Of a stretch of DNA of 64,000 nucleotides, positions 1-8,318 are shown piece by piece. The number at the start of each line of letters is the position of its first letter. Position 1 is the first letter of the stretch. Below the pieces are notes generated by a model that saw nothing but the letters and a program-made list of their open reading frames with translations, was not told where the DNA came from and searched no databases. The stretch spans positions 186,001-250,000 of the forward strand of contig NZ_JPUG01000068.1 of the NCBI RefSeq assembly GCF_000739015.1, in the 5' to 3' direction. Source of the stretch: Microvirga sp. BSC39 (lineage in GTDB: Bacteria; Pseudomonadota; Alphaproteobacteria; Rhizobiales; Beijerinckiaceae). The translations under genes and the position numbers were made by a program.

Positions 1-1259
1 CGATCCCCCGGATAATAACGGGTCCGGATCTCGGCGATATCCAGTTCGGCATCCGCCGGAAATCCGAGGATGCGGTTGAGCTCGGGGCTCGCCGTAATGT
101 GGTCCGTTGCCGTTTCATGCTCCCATACGGCCATGCGGCCCGCATCGATGGCGAGCCGCAGGCGATCCTCGCTGGCCCGGAGCGCGATCTCCGCACGGGC
201 GCGTTCGAGGGCGTCCCAGATGCGCTCCGCCACATCCTCGACGAGCTTCGCCTCGCTCTCGGTCCAGAATCGGGGCGTTCGGTTGTGCACGTAGATTGCC
301 GCCACCATGCGCCCGCGCTTGATCAGGCTCACCGTCATGGCAGCTGAGAATTCCAGGGCGGCGAAGGTGGCCAGATGGTCGGGCGAGTTGGTGCGCGGGT
401 CCTCTGCGGCATCGCGGATGACCAGGCTATCGCCGCGCCTGAGGGCTTCGTGGATCTCCGGGCCGAATGCCGCTAGATCGTAGGTTCCCGTCAGGTGGGC
501 CACCGTACCGTCCGTCCAGTTGCTTTCGGTCGTGAAGTAGCGGGCGGTCTCCTCGACCTCACCGAAGCCCACGCGGCTGACCCTCAGATGCTCGCCCAGC
601 ATCTGCTGCGCTGCGGTGATGACTTCGCTGGGCTCGTTCAGGCCGCGCAGGTGGTCGCTCAGGCGGACAAGAAACTCGAGCCGCTGCTCGCTCAGGACCT
701 TCGAGGTCGTCTCGTGCACGATGCAGAGAACGCCGCCGACGTCGCCGTTCTCGTCATGGACCGGGCTGTAGGAGAAGGTCCACCATGTCTGCTCCGGATA
801 TCCTTTCCGCCGGAGGGTAATCGGCAGATCCTCGAAGTAGCTGGCCTCGCCGGCGAGAGCCCGCTCCGCAATCGGCCCCATGACATCCCAGGCTTCCGAC
901 CAGATCTCGCGAAAAGGACGGCCAAGGGCCTCGGGCTTGGTGCCCAGCATTGGCCTGTAGGCATCGTTATAGAAGGCGGTCAGCTCCGGTCCCCAAACCA
1001 TGAAGGTCGGAAACTTCGAATGGAGCATCATGCTCACGGCGGTGCGCAGGGAGTGCGGCCATGTCTCGATGGCGCCGATCGGGGTCGACGACCAGTCGTG
1101 ACGGCGCACCCGCTCGCCCATGGCGCCGCCATTGGCAAGGAAGTCCGGCAGAGGCGTGAGACGGTGCTGCATCACGGGAGCTTCCAGCGGGTCGGGCTTG
1201 ATGTCATCCAAGAGGTTAGAAATCCGAAACGGCAGAAAATCGTCCCCGTCGGGCTGCAT
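1..1259 (-). CDS. PAS-GAF-PAS sensor protein, probable histidine kinase (partial)
   Basis: Translation of the minus strand gives an open frame running off the left edge. Visible order: a PAS fold with the text TFMVWGPELTAFYNDAYRP near residues 85-105 and PVHDENGDVGGVLCIV near 170; a GAF domain at about 195-345 (RVSRVGFGEVEETARYF, IKRGRMVAAIYVHN); then a second PAS beginning SEDRLRLAIDAGRMAVWEHE. This order is typical of soluble blue-light or HWE-family sensor kinases of Hyphomicrobiales; the catalytic part lies outside the window, so kinase function is inferred. The ATG at 1259 is the first possible start; neither it nor the later in-frame ATG at 1172 has a convincing ribosome site. No membrane segment is seen, so it is probably cytoplasmic. 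Confidence 0.8.
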   Translation of the reverse strand, partial: MQPDGDDFLPFRISNLLDDIKPDPLEAPVMQHRLTPLPDFLANGGAMGERVRRHDWSSTPIGAIETWPHSLRTAVSMMLHSKFPTFMVWGPELTAFYNDAYRPMLGTKPEALGRPFREIWSEAWDVMGPIAERALAGEASYFEDLPITLRRKGYPEQTWWTFSYSPVHDENGDVGGVLCIVHETTSKVLSEQRLEFLVRLSDHLRGLNEPSEVITAAQQMLGEHLRVSRVGFGEVEETARYFTTESNWTDGTVAHLTGTYDLAAFGPEIHEALRRGDSLVIRDAAEDPRTNSPDHLATFAALEFSAAMTVSLIKRGRMVAAIYVHNRTPRFWTESEAKLVEDVAERIWDALERARAEIALRASEDRLRLAIDAGRMAVWEHETATDHITASPELNRILGFPADAELDIAEIRTRYYPGD

Positions 1260-1511
1260 AGGAGACTGGGAGGAGACAATTCCATGAAGTTTCGACGCGA
1301 TGGAAGAAGGGGTTGATGTCGGCAAGACACATATGAACCGTTATCCCGTGATTTCTAGGACCCACCCTCGACTTGTCGGTGCCTTGTCCAAGGGTGATGT
1401 CGCTTTCCCAACCGTCATGGTTTGACCTCACCGCTGACGGGTCCTAGCCTGAGGCGGTTTCGATCCCGGAGCGGAACGTTCTCCAATGGCTCGGACGATC
1501 ACGAGGGCACC

Positions 1512-2084
1512 ATGACGAAACTGATAGGCCTGTCCGGCAGCCTGCGGCAGGCCTCGTACAACACCGCCCTTCTTCGCAATGCCGCCGGCATGATGCCGGA
1601 GGGTTCCGAACTCATTGTGGAGACCATTCGGGACATTCCGCTCTACGATGCCGACCTGGAAGCGGCCGAGGGAATCCCGAAGAAGGTCACGGCACTGAAG
1701 GACGCCATCGCGGCTGCAGATGGGCTGCTCCTCGTGACGCCGGAGTACAACAATTCGATCCCAGGCGTGTTCAAGAACGCCATCGACTGGCTTTCCCGTC
1801 CGGACTCGGACATCAAGCGCGTTTTCGGAAACAAGCCCATGGCCGTGATTGGCGCTTCGCCGGGCGGCTTCGGCACCATTCTGTCCCAGAATGCATGGCT
1901 CCCGGTCCTGCGCACCCTGAAAGCCGACTTCTGGTCCGACGGTCGCCTGATGGTGTCGCGGGCCGGAACAGTCTTCAATCAGGACGGCAGCCTGACTGAT
2001 CAAAAGATCGAGGACCAGCTTCGGAAATTCCTTGCAGGCTTCGTCGCCTTCGCGCGGCAGCGTGCATCCTCTGCCGGCGCCTAA
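1512..2084 (+). CDS. NADPH-dependent FMN reductase family protein
   Basis: 190-residue flavodoxin-like oxidoreductase. The N-terminus IGLSGSLRQASYNTALLRNA is the phosphate-binding loop of the ArsH/ChrR/azoreductase-like group, and PEYNNSIPGVFKNAIDWLSR near residues 80-100 is the family signature that holds FMN and the dimer face. The likely reaction is two-electron reduction of flavin, quinone or chromate with NAD(P)H in the cytoplasm. The start at 1512 was preferred over an upstream in-frame start at 1422 because the family begins right at the MTKLIGLSGS strand. It ends with a 4-base convergent overlap with the next gene. The exact substrate cannot be told from sequence. Confidence 0.88.
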   Translation: MTKLIGLSGSLRQASYNTALLRNAAGMMPEGSELIVETIRDIPLYDADLEAAEGIPKKVTALKDAIAAADGLLLVTPEYNNSIPGVFKNAIDWLSRPDSDIKRVFGNKPMAVIGASPGGFGTILSQNAWLPVLRTLKADFWSDGRLMVSRAGTVFNQDGSLTDQKIEDQLRKFLAGFVAFARQRASSAGA

Positions 2085-3256
2085 TCCTCTTCCCGATGCT
2101 TGAAGGGGGTCGCTTCCTCAAGCTCCTCGGCGGCCTCAGATACGTAGAGGCGCTCCTGCTCGAGATAGGCCTCGATGGCCCGGCGCAGCCCGGGATCGGC
2201 GATGTCGTGCGCCGATGAGGTGATCACGGGCCTGTAGCCGCGCGCCAGCTTGTGTTCGCCCTGGGCTCCCGCCTCGACCCGGTCGAGGCCGCGCGCGATG
2301 GCGAATGCGATGGCCTGATAGTAGCAGACCTCGAAATGCAGGAACGGGTGATCCTCGATGCAGCCCCAGTTGCGCCCATAGAGGCGCTTGTCGCCGATGA
2401 AGTTGATGGCGCCCGCAATGTAACGGCCGTCGCGTTTGGCCATGACGAGCAGCACCCGGTCGGCCATGCGCTCGCCGATGAGCGAGAAGAAGAGGCGGTT
2501 GAGATAGGGGCGGCCCCATTTGCGGGAGCCGGTGTCCATGTAGAAGGCGAAGAAGGCATCCCAGTGCGCCTCGGTGATGTCCTTGCCCGTCACCCATTCG
2601 ACCGTGATGCCGTTGGAAAGCGCGTCGCGCCGCTCCCGCCGGATCGCCTTACGCTTGCGCGAGGCAAGGGCCGCCAGGAAGTCGTCGAAGCTGCCGTAGC
2701 CTTCGTTGAACCAGTGGAACTGCTGGTCGGCCCGCCGAAGGAAGTTCTCGGACGTGAAGGCTTCGAGATCGTCCTGCTGCAGGAAGGTCGCGTGGATGGA
2801 CGAGGCACCGGTCTGATCCCGCAACGCCCGCAGGCCGGCGATGAGATAGGAGCGGGTCTCCGCCGCCTGGGGGCCGTTCGGCACAAGGAGGCGAGGGCCG
2901 GTGGCGGGCGTGAACGGCACGGCCACCTGGAGCTTGGGGTAGTAGCGTCCACCGGCTCGCGAATAGGCGTCAGCCCATGAATGGTCGAAGACGTATTCGC
3001 CCTGGGAATGAGATTTCAGGTAGCAGGGCGCAACACCCAGAAGTCTCTCAGCTTCGTCCTCGACCAGGACGTGCAACGGCGCCCAGCCGGTCTTGGCCCC
3101 GACGCAAGCAGAATCCTCGAGCGCGGAGAGAAAGGCATGAGACACGAAGGGATTGACCGGATCGTCGTCGCCGGAGCCCGTGCCCTGGGCACAGGCATCC
3201 CACTGGGCGGCAGGAACGGCCTTCAGGCCCTGGGCAATTTTGACTTGGACGTTCAC
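2081..3256 (-). CDS. GNAT-like N-acyltransferase, DUF482/COG3146 family
   Basis: 391 residues matching the FemAB-like GNAT group often annotated as peptidogalycan biosynthesis or COG3146 protein. Recognisable blocks are NPFVSHAFLSALEDS near residue 35, YVFDHSWADAYSRAGGRYYPKLQVAVPFTPATGPRLL-type text at 88-125 (conserved block in this family), and a C-terminal acetyltransferase core containing GAINFIGDKRLYGRNWG and HFEVCYYQAIAFAI. The family transfers an acyl group from a CoA or tRNA donor, but the acceptor is unknown. No signal peptide or membrane segment is visible. It is a single gene, convergent with the flavin reductase. Confidence 0.82.
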   Translation of the reverse strand: MNVQVKIAQGLKAVPAAQWDACAQGTGSGDDDPVNPFVSHAFLSALEDSACVGAKTGWAPLHVLVEDEAERLLGVAPCYLKSHSQGEYVFDHSWADAYSRAGGRYYPKLQVAVPFTPATGPRLLVPNGPQAAETRSYLIAGLRALRDQTGASSIHATFLQQDDLEAFTSENFLRRADQQFHWFNEGYGSFDDFLAALASRKRKAIRRERRDALSNGITVEWVTGKDITEAHWDAFFAFYMDTGSRKWGRPYLNRLFFSLIGERMADRVLLVMAKRDGRYIAGAINFIGDKRLYGRNWGCIEDHPFLHFEVCYYQAIAFAIARGLDRVEAGAQGEHKLARGYRPVITSSAHDIADPGLRRAIEAYLEQERLYVSEAAEELEEATPFKHREED

Positions 3257-3340
3257 TGAGTGGAAGGACCCCGCCGTTAGGGATTAAGAGCTAATCACTC
3301 GGCGAGATCCTTGCAACCGTCAGTCTGTGGCCACCTCTCC

Positions 3341-3470
3341 GTCATCCCGGGGCCACGTAGCGGAGCCCGGGATCCATAACCGCTAACATTGGAGGATAAT
3401 CTCCGTGTTAGCCGAGCAGCATGTTTTGGAAGCGTCGTGGTTATGGATCCCCGCCTTCGCGGGGATGACA
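3341..3470. repeat. Composite palindromic intergenic repeat (family III)
   Basis: Both ends carry related hairpins beginning or ending in GTCATCCC/GGGATGAC. The inner arms GGGATCCATAAC (3369-3380) and GTTATGGATCCC (3440-3451) are perfect 12-base complements, and between them CTAACA pairs with TGTTAG around a GGAG/CTCC stem. The whole segment can fold into one long cruciform. A relative lies at 56081-56188. Confidence 0.7.
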
Positions 3471-3480
3471 ACCGGATGTC

Positions 3481-4233
3481 TCAGGGCAGAAAGCCTTCGA
3501 ACACCATCTGGTCTGCGTGCTTCTCGGCGTGGGCGCGCTCCTCAGGCGTCCGCACCGTCCAGGTCATGACGGGCAGGTTCCCGAGGAGCCTGCTGAGATG
3601 GGTGGAGGCGCAAGGAATGTCCTTCACGCGCCAGGACAGGAAGTGCGGCTGCGACTCCCCGAAATGGAGCAGGTTCGCCATCCGGTGCTTCTTCTCGGGC
3701 GTCAGGAAGCTGTCAGCCTTGGATGCATATTCCAGTTCGCCGATGAACCCGCGCGTGATGTTCGGGGCATGCTCGCGCAGATACGCCACGATGTCCGGAT
3801 CGAAGGACTTGATGACGAACGGGCCGTCGTAATCGCTCAGGATTTCGATGACGCGCTTCGTCAGCCGCATGTCCTCGTTGAACTGGCTCTTGATCTCGAC
3901 GACCAGCGGCGTGCGCCCGGCAATGTTGCCGAGGTAATCCTTGAACGAGGGAATCTTGTCTCCGCCAATCGTACCCGAGATGCCGATCCGGGTGAGATCG
4001 GAGAGCTTGCGCTCGGCGACCAGACCCGTTTCGCCCGTGATGCGGTCGAGCTCGAAGTCGTGAAAGACGATGGCCTCGTTGTCGGCGGTCAGCTGAACGT
4101 CGAGCTCGATGGGAAAGCCACGTGCGATGGCGGCTTCCGCAGCCGAGACCGTGTTCTCGATGACACCCTCGGACTTGTTGTGAAGGCCGCGATGGGCAAT
4201 GGGCTTCGCGACGAGCCAGCCGGGGATGCTCAT
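3481..4233 (-). CDS. Glycerophosphodiester phosphodiesterase family protein
   Basis: 250 residues. The GDPD signature is clear: AHRGLHNKSEGVIENTVSA at 12-30 with the catalytic His-Arg, IELDVQLTADNEAIVFHD at 42-59 with metal-binding Glu/Asp and the second catalytic His, then VVEIKS in the middle of the barrel and VMTWTVRTPEE near the C-terminus. The family hydrolyses glycerophosphodiesters to glycerol-3-phosphate and an alcohol. No signal peptide is present, so a UgpQ-like cytoplasmic enzyme is likely. Its ATG overlaps the end of the upstream RidA-family gene by 4 bases, implying translational coupling. Confidence 0.92.
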   Translation of the reverse strand: MSIPGWLVAKPIAHRGLHNKSEGVIENTVSAAEAAIARGFPIELDVQLTADNEAIVFHDFELDRITGETGLVAERKLSDLTRIGISGTIGGDKIPSFKDYLGNIAGRTPLVVEIKSQFNEDMRLTKRVIEILSDYDGPFVIKSFDPDIVAYLREHAPNITRGFIGELEYASKADSFLTPEKKHRMANLLHFGESQPHFLSWRVKDIPCASTHLSRLLGNLPVMTWTVRTPEERAHAEKHADQMVFEGFLP

Positions 4234-4700
4234 TGGACTTCGAACATCCCTTCGACTTCGACGCAGGCATCGAGCGGCAGTTCCGCCACGCCGACGGTGG
4301 AGCGGGCATGCCGGCCGGCATCGCCCAGCACTTCGACCATCAGGTCCGAGGCGCCGTTCATGACGGGGGCGAGAGCGGCAAACGTGGGCACCGCGTTGAT
4401 GAAGCCGCCGAGGCGCACGCAGCGGGTGACCTTGTCCAGATCGCCGACCGCCGCCTTCAGCTGGGCGAGCAGATTGATGGCGCAGAGCCGCGCGGCCTCC
4501 TGGCCGACCTCAGGCGAGACCTCGGCCCCGACCTTGCCCTTGTGGGCGTCGGCCATCTTGCCGTCGAGCCCAAGGCAGAGCTGCCCGGAGATGATGACCA
4601 GATTGCCGGTTCGGACGAACGGCACGTAATTCGCAACCGGCGCGGCCGGCGTGGGCAGGGTGATCCCCAGTTCCTGAAGTTTCTTGTCGACTTTGCTCAT
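4230..4700 (-). CDS. RidA (YjgF/YER057c/UK114) family protein
   Basis: 156 residues. The segment YVPFVRTGNLVIISGQLCL and the C-terminal VGVAELPLDACVEVEGMFEV are hallmarks of the RidA trimer, which deaminates reactive enamine/imine intermediates. The fold here resembles the longer RidA subgroup with the SKVDKKLQELGITLP opening. The start at 4700 follows a GAGG ribosome site by 7 bases; longer in-frame starts reach 4772 but would overlap the divergent promoter region. It is the first gene of a two-gene operon with the GDPD gene. Whether it has true imine deaminase activity is not provable here. Confidence 0.9.
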   Translation of the reverse strand: MSKVDKKLQELGITLPTPAAPVANYVPFVRTGNLVIISGQLCLGLDGKMADAHKGKVGAEVSPEVGQEAARLCAINLLAQLKAAVGDLDKVTRCVRLGGFINAVPTFAALAPVMNGASDLMVEVLGDAGRHARSTVGVAELPLDACVEVEGMFEVQ

Positions 4701-4825
4701 GGAGGCCTCGATGTGTGACATCATCCGGACGGAGTAGTGGCGGATGAGCCGGAAGGACGCAAGCGGGAACATTGCCCTGTGGGCGGGAGCGGCCTATCTT
4801 GCCTGACGTTGCGTCGGGAGAAGAT

Positions 4826-5665
4826 ATGCGTTTGTTCGTTGCGGCCTTCGGCCTGTCCATCGCCTCGCTGATGCCTGCTGCCGCCGAGACGGCGAAGGCC
4901 CCGGTTCAACTCGCGCCCCATCGGGCCGTCTATGATCTGTCGCTTCTGCGGGCGGGCGGCTCCAACGGGGTCGAGAGTGCAAGGGGCCGCATCGCCATGG
5001 AATTCGGCGGCGATGCCTGTGACGGCTACACCCTCAAGTACCGTCAGGTGACGATCCTCAACAGCAGCGAGTCCGGCGCCAACACCATGGACGTCCAGAC
5101 CGCCACCTATGAGACCGGCGACGGCCGCTCCATGCACTTCAAGTCCACGTCGTTCCGCCAGGGCATGATCAAGGACAGCGAGGTCGACGGCGACGCGAAG
5201 ATCAGTCCGGAAGGCATGCTCAATGTCGACCTCAAGCAGCCGAAGAAGACCGCGTTCGGCTCCACCGGCGAGACGGTGTTTCCGACCGAGCACCTCAAGC
5301 GCCTCATCGAGGCCGGGCGCCGGGGCGATACGACCCTGTCGGTCCGGGTCTATGACGGCTCCAACAAGGGCGACAAGGTTTACGACACCCTCGGGTTGAT
5401 CGGCCGCAGGATCGAACCCGGAACGGCCCTGGCCACCCTGGAGGAGCCCGTCCGGAAGGACGATCTCGCCTCCCTGGCGCGCTGGCCCATCACCATCAGC
5501 TATTTCGAGGAAGGCAAGGGCGACCGGACGCCGGTTTACCGGATCTCTTTCGAGCTCTTCGAGAACGGCATCAGCCGGGACCTCAGGCTCGATTACGGCG
5601 ACTTCGCCCTCAAGGGCGAGCTGAAGAGCCTCGACGTCCAGAAGCCGAGCCCCTGCCAGCGCTAG
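4826..5665 (+). CDS. eipB: Cell envelope integrity protein EipB (DUF1849)
   Basis: 279 residues with a signal peptide (MRLFVAAFGLSIASLMPAAA, cleavage near residue 20), so periplasmic. The body matches the DUF1849/EipB beta-spiral family of Hyphomicrobiales: LAPHRAVYDLSL at the mature N-terminus and GDACDGYTLKYRQ. Brucella EipB is stabilised by a disulfide joining the two ends of the chain; here Cys65 and Cys277, three residues from the end, are the only cysteines and are placed equivalently. The family keeps envelope integrity under stress. GGGAGAAG lies just ahead of the ATG at 4826. The gene is divergent from the RidA-GDPD pair. Confidence 0.88.
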   Translation: MRLFVAAFGLSIASLMPAAAETAKAPVQLAPHRAVYDLSLLRAGGSNGVESARGRIAMEFGGDACDGYTLKYRQVTILNSSESGANTMDVQTATYETGDGRSMHFKSTSFRQGMIKDSEVDGDAKISPEGMLNVDLKQPKKTAFGSTGETVFPTEHLKRLIEAGRRGDTTLSVRVYDGSNKGDKVYDTLGLIGRRIEPGTALATLEEPVRKDDLASLARWPITISYFEEGKGDRTPVYRISFELFENGISRDLRLDYGDFALKGELKSLDVQKPSPCQR

Positions 5666-5715
5666 AGCATCGGACCAAAAAGTGGATTTGCACTTTTGGG
5701 ATCCATCCGGTGCTC
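5664..5715. repeat. Palindromic intergenic repeat (family I)
   Basis: Imperfect palindrome opening GAGCATCGGACC and closing GGTGCTC, with AAAAAGTGGA facing a CACTTTTG block in the centre. Close relatives are at 32320-32370 and 39059-39110. This copy follows the eipB stop codon directly. Confidence 0.75.
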
Positions 5716-5728
5716 CTTCTTAGAAGAG

Positions 5729-5750
5729 CGCGTCGTCCCGGGACGACGCG
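5729..5750. terminator. 22-bp perfect palindrome directly after dinB stop
   Basis: CGCGTCGTCCC at 5729-5739 is an exact reverse complement of GGGACGACGCG at 5740-5750, with no loop bases, and abuts the dinB stop codon. It may end dinB transcription on the minus strand, but no long T-run follows on either strand, so Rho-independent action is uncertain. Confidence 0.45.
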
Positions 5751-7019
5751 TTAGTTCTTGCGCAGCACGATTCCCTTCTGCAGGGCGCCCACGCCGAACT
5801 TCTCGCGGATCTTGTCGATGGCGGCCTCCATATGGGCCTGCCGCACCACGGATTGGTCCGCAAGGTCGCCCTTGTCCGCGTCTGCCGCATCGCACAGGTC
5901 GGCGGCACCGATGCCGATGAGGCGGAAGGCGGTGCCGTCGCAGGAGGCTTTGAGGAGCTGCCGCGCGGCGTCGAAGAGACGGGCGGCAAGCTGCGTGGGC
6001 GCGAGGCCCGAGCGGGTGCGGGTGAGCAGCCGGAAGTCCTTGTCCTTCAGCTTCAGGGTCACGCTGCGCCCGGCGAGGCCCGCCTTCTTGAGGCGGCGCG
6101 AAACCTTCTCGGAGAGCCGCCAGAGGATCGGCTCCAGTTCGTCGAACGAACGCAGGTCCGTCTCGAAGGTGGTTTCCGCCGAGATGCTCTTGGTCTCCCG
6201 CTCCGGCGTCACGGCCCTGTGGTCCTCGCCCCAGGCGAGCCGCGACAGACGCTGCGAGTCGCGGCCGAGCGCCTCGAACAGGGTCCTCAGCTCCACGTCC
6301 CGCAGGTGGGCAATCTGCGTCACGCCCACCTTGGCGAGCCGGGCTTGAGCCGAGGCGCCGATGCCGGGAATGATCCCCACCGGCTTGTCGGCCAGGAAAT
6401 CGGCGGCTTCCTCCCGGCCGATGATCGAGAAGCCCCGCGGTTTCTGGAGGTCGGAGGCGATCTTGGCCAGGAACTTGTTGTAGGACAGCCCCACCGAGAT
6501 TGAGATGCCGATCTCGTTCTCCACCTTCCGGGCAAAGCGCGCCAGCGTCAGGGCCGGGCTGCCGTGGTGCAGCCGCTCCGTTCCGGTGAGGTCGAGAAAG
6601 GCCTCGTCGATGGAGACCGGCTCCACCAGTGGGGTCAGTTCCAGCATGAGCTGGCGGACTTCGCGGCCCGCCTTGCTGTACTTCTCCCCGTTCGGCTTGA
6701 TCACCGTCGCGTGCGGGCAGAGCTTCAGCGCCTGGAACATGGGCATGGCGGAGCGAACCCCGTAGATGCGCGCCATGTAGCAGGCGGTCGAAACGACCCC
6801 GCGCTTGCCGCCGCCGATGATCACCGGCTTGTCGGCGAGGCTCGGATCGTCTCGTTTCTCCACGGCCGCGAAGAAGGCGTCGCAATCCACATGCGCGATG
6901 GAGAGGCTGTCGCGCTCCTTGTGCCGCAGCAGGCGAGGGGACCCGCACGCCTTGCACCGTGCCGCCAGGGGGCTGGCGGCCAGTGTCAGGCAGTCACGGC
7001 AGAAGGGCGCGTTGCTCAT
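5751..7019 (-). CDS. dinB: DNA polymerase IV with N-terminal zinc-finger-like extension
   Basis: 422 residues, Y-family translesion polymerase. HVDCDAFFAAVE at 43-54 holds the first metal Asp (45) and SIDEAFLD at 136-143 the Asp138-Glu139 pair; LSYNKFLAKIASDLQKP and the helix-hairpin-helix IPGIGASAQARLAKVG follow. An extra ~38-residue N-terminus carries Cys7, Cys10, Cys22 and Cys25 in a C-x2-C...C-x2-C layout that could bind zinc; this is seen in several alphaproteobacterial DinB proteins. The gene sits 12 bases after a DUF3572 gene, likely one transcript. It copies damaged DNA with low fidelity; no LexA box was identified. Confidence 0.93.
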   Translation of the reverse strand: MSNAPFCRDCLTLAASPLAARCKACGSPRLLRHKERDSLSIAHVDCDAFFAAVEKRDDPSLADKPVIIGGGKRGVVSTACYMARIYGVRSAMPMFQALKLCPHATVIKPNGEKYSKAGREVRQLMLELTPLVEPVSIDEAFLDLTGTERLHHGSPALTLARFARKVENEIGISISVGLSYNKFLAKIASDLQKPRGFSIIGREEAADFLADKPVGIIPGIGASAQARLAKVGVTQIAHLRDVELRTLFEALGRDSQRLSRLAWGEDHRAVTPERETKSISAETTFETDLRSFDELEPILWRLSEKVSRRLKKAGLAGRSVTLKLKDKDFRLLTRTRSGLAPTQLAARLFDAARQLLKASCDGTAFRLIGIGAADLCDAADADKGDLADQSVVRQAHMEAAIDKIREKFGVGALQKGIVLRKN

Positions 7020-7031
7020 GGGACGATGAGG

Positions 7032-7322
7032 CTATTCGAACTCGGAGGGAGACAGGGTCCAGCGGGCGCTCATGATGTGCTCGGGCTTGGTGTTCAGCTC
7101 CTTGGCGAGCGCGAGCAGCAGCGGCTCGTCGGAGACCACGTAGTCGAGGATGCCGGCGAAGAAGCCGGACGACGAGGCGACCGAGCGGATATTATCCGGC
7201 CCGAGGCCCGAGACGGCCAAGAACCGTCCAAGGCGCTCCTCGTCGCTCGTGATGAAGGCAAAAGCCCCCACTGCGACATTTTCGGCCTCCTCGCGGGTAA
7301 CTCTTTTTAAGGGTGTGTTCAT
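7032..7322 (-). CDS. DUF3572 family protein
   Basis: 96 residues. The sequence from [27 protein letters not shown] to [16 protein letters not shown] matches the small helical DUF3572 family, restricted to Alphaproteobacteria and commonly found beside dinB and divK. Function unknown. The start at 7322 (MNTPLKRV) is chosen because the family begins there and a longer frame would run through divK. It is divergent from divK with about 100 bases between starts, and precedes dinB on the same strand by 12 bases, which suggests a shared transcript. Confidence 0.85.
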   Translation of the reverse strand: MNTPLKRVTREEAENVAVGAFAFITSDEERLGRFLAVSGLGPDNIRSVASSSGFFAGILDYVVSDEPLLLALAKELNTKPEHIMSARWTLSPSEFE

Positions 7323-7421
7323 GCTGTCAGTTTGCATTTCATCAATAGGTTTGGACCTAACTATACCATCAGACGAAAACATGGGCCGGTGAAGTGCGTT
7401 TTGGGCCCCGGGATAGCGCCA

Positions 7422-7805
7422 ATGAAGAAGACCGTGCTCATTGTTGAGGATAACGAACTCAACATGAAGCTCTTCAACGATCTCCTCGAGGCCCATGGCT
7501 ATGCGACCCTCAAGACCAGCCATGGCATCGAGGCCATGGAACTGGCCCGGGCTCACAAGCCGGACCTGATCCTCATGGACATCCAGCTGCCCGAGGTCTC
7601 CGGTCTCGAGGTGACCCGCTGGCTCAAGGCCGACGAAGAGCTCAAGTCGATTCCCGTCATCGCCATCACGGCGTTCGCCATGAAAGGCGACGAGGAGAGG
7701 ATTCGGGAAGGCGGCTGCGAAGCCTATATGTCGAAGCCCATCTCAGTGGCCAAGTTTATCGCGACCGTGAAGACTTACCTTGAGGCAGACAGCAAGCCGG
7801 CATGA
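7422..7805 (+). CDS. divK: Single-domain cell-cycle response regulator DivK
   Basis: 127 residues, only a receiver domain. It opens [20 protein letters not shown] and contains [22 protein letters not shown], with phosphoacceptor Asp53, acidic pocket Glu9/Asp10 and Lys104 in MSKPIS; the stretch [23 protein letters not shown] is almost identical to Caulobacter DivK. In that pathway DivK~P, set by PleC and DivJ, controls DivL-CckA and hence CtrA activity and asymmetric division. In Caulobacter pleD follows divK; here no GGDEF gene follows. A small hairpin (7829-7857) lies after the stop. Confidence 0.94.
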   Translation: MKKTVLIVEDNELNMKLFNDLLEAHGYATLKTSHGIEAMELARAHKPDLILMDIQLPEVSGLEVTRWLKADEELKSIPVIAITAFAMKGDEERIREGGCEAYMSKPISVAKFIATVKTYLEADSKPA

Positions 7806-7828
7806 CTTGGAGAAATCCTTAGCCGGGG

Positions 7829-7857
7829 TGAATCCGACGCCTGAGCAAGCGGATTCA
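7829..7857 (+). terminator. Stem-loop after divK
   Basis: TGAATCCG (7829-7836) and CGGATTCA (7850-7857) pair perfectly around a 13-base loop, 23 bases after the divK stop. No T-run follows. Each arm includes a GANTC site, the CcrM methylation target in this class, so a methylation-sensitive structure is also possible. Confidence 0.4.
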
Positions 7858-7952
7858 TCTCCTTGAGATACCTCTGCTTTAAATTTTTTGGGAAAATGCC
7901 GCTTTTTGGCCACATGGGTGCTTGCAACGCCTCATGTTTCCTATACGTTCGA

Positions 7953-8122
7953 CCATAGTTTCCGCTCCAAGCGGAAGAAATGCCCTACGGATGCTCAGGT
8001 CCGCCGCATCTCCTGGGACTTCGTGGGCTCGGCCAGCCTGGGAGCAGATGTTGCCTCCTCAACGCTGCTCTCGGCTGGCCACCAACTTTTCCAATAAGGC
8101 GCCGCAAGGCGCCTTTTGTTTT
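7953..8122 (+). ncRNA. Candidate small RNA with anti-Shine-Dalgarno hairpin loops
   Basis: The 513-base gap between divK and the adenine deaminase gene has no credible ORF but ordered hairpins. TTCCGCT/AGCGGAA (7960-7976) is a tight first stem. AGGTCC (7997-8002) pairs with GGACTT (8016-8021) around a loop containing TCTCCT. GGCCAGCC (8031-8038) pairs with GGCTGGCC (8073-8080), GAGCAG (8042-8047) with CTGCTC (8065-8070), and GTTG (8050-8053) with CAAC (8060-8063), leaving exactly CCTCCT as the apical loop. A Rho-independent terminator ends it at 8122. CTATAC at 7941-7946 may be the -10 element, so the 5' end near 7953 is an estimate. Alphaproteobacterial trans-acting RNAs such as the alpha-r14 and cuckoo families carry such loops to block ribosome binding; family identity is not proven. 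Confidence 0.6.
8096..8122 (+). terminator. Rho-independent terminator of the candidate sRNA
   Basis: GGCGCC (8098-8103) and GGCGCC (8108-8113) form a 6-bp stem with a GCAA tetraloop, preceded by AA and followed by TTTTGTTTT. Confidence 0.85.
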
Positions 8123-8318
8123 GGCCAGATGCCTCCTCAGGCGGGTTCGGTATGAACCTCCTGTTTCTGAAAGCGAATCAGCTACTTTCCTGTTTAAGCC
8201 AAGCTTCGCCGTAAGGAAATATACCCTTAGGTAAGCCTTGACGCCTTTGCGATGCGGGATGCGGTCTCGATCCTGCCCTGCTAGCTTAAGCCAACGCTTT
8301 CCAATGGGATGAGGGATC

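Noticed and set aside
495..1316. 273-residue plus-strand frame
   Set aside because: Antisense to the PAS-GAF sensor; composition is that of a shadow frame and it matches no family.
1216..1431. 71-residue minus-strand frame upstream of the sensor
   Set aside because: No ribosome site and no family; overlaps the sensor start in another frame.
7806..8318. Possible tmRNA, 4.5S RNA or RNase P RNA
   Set aside because: None of their hallmark sequences, such as the SRP GGAAGGAAG-type loop or the RNase P GAGGAAAGTCC core, is present.
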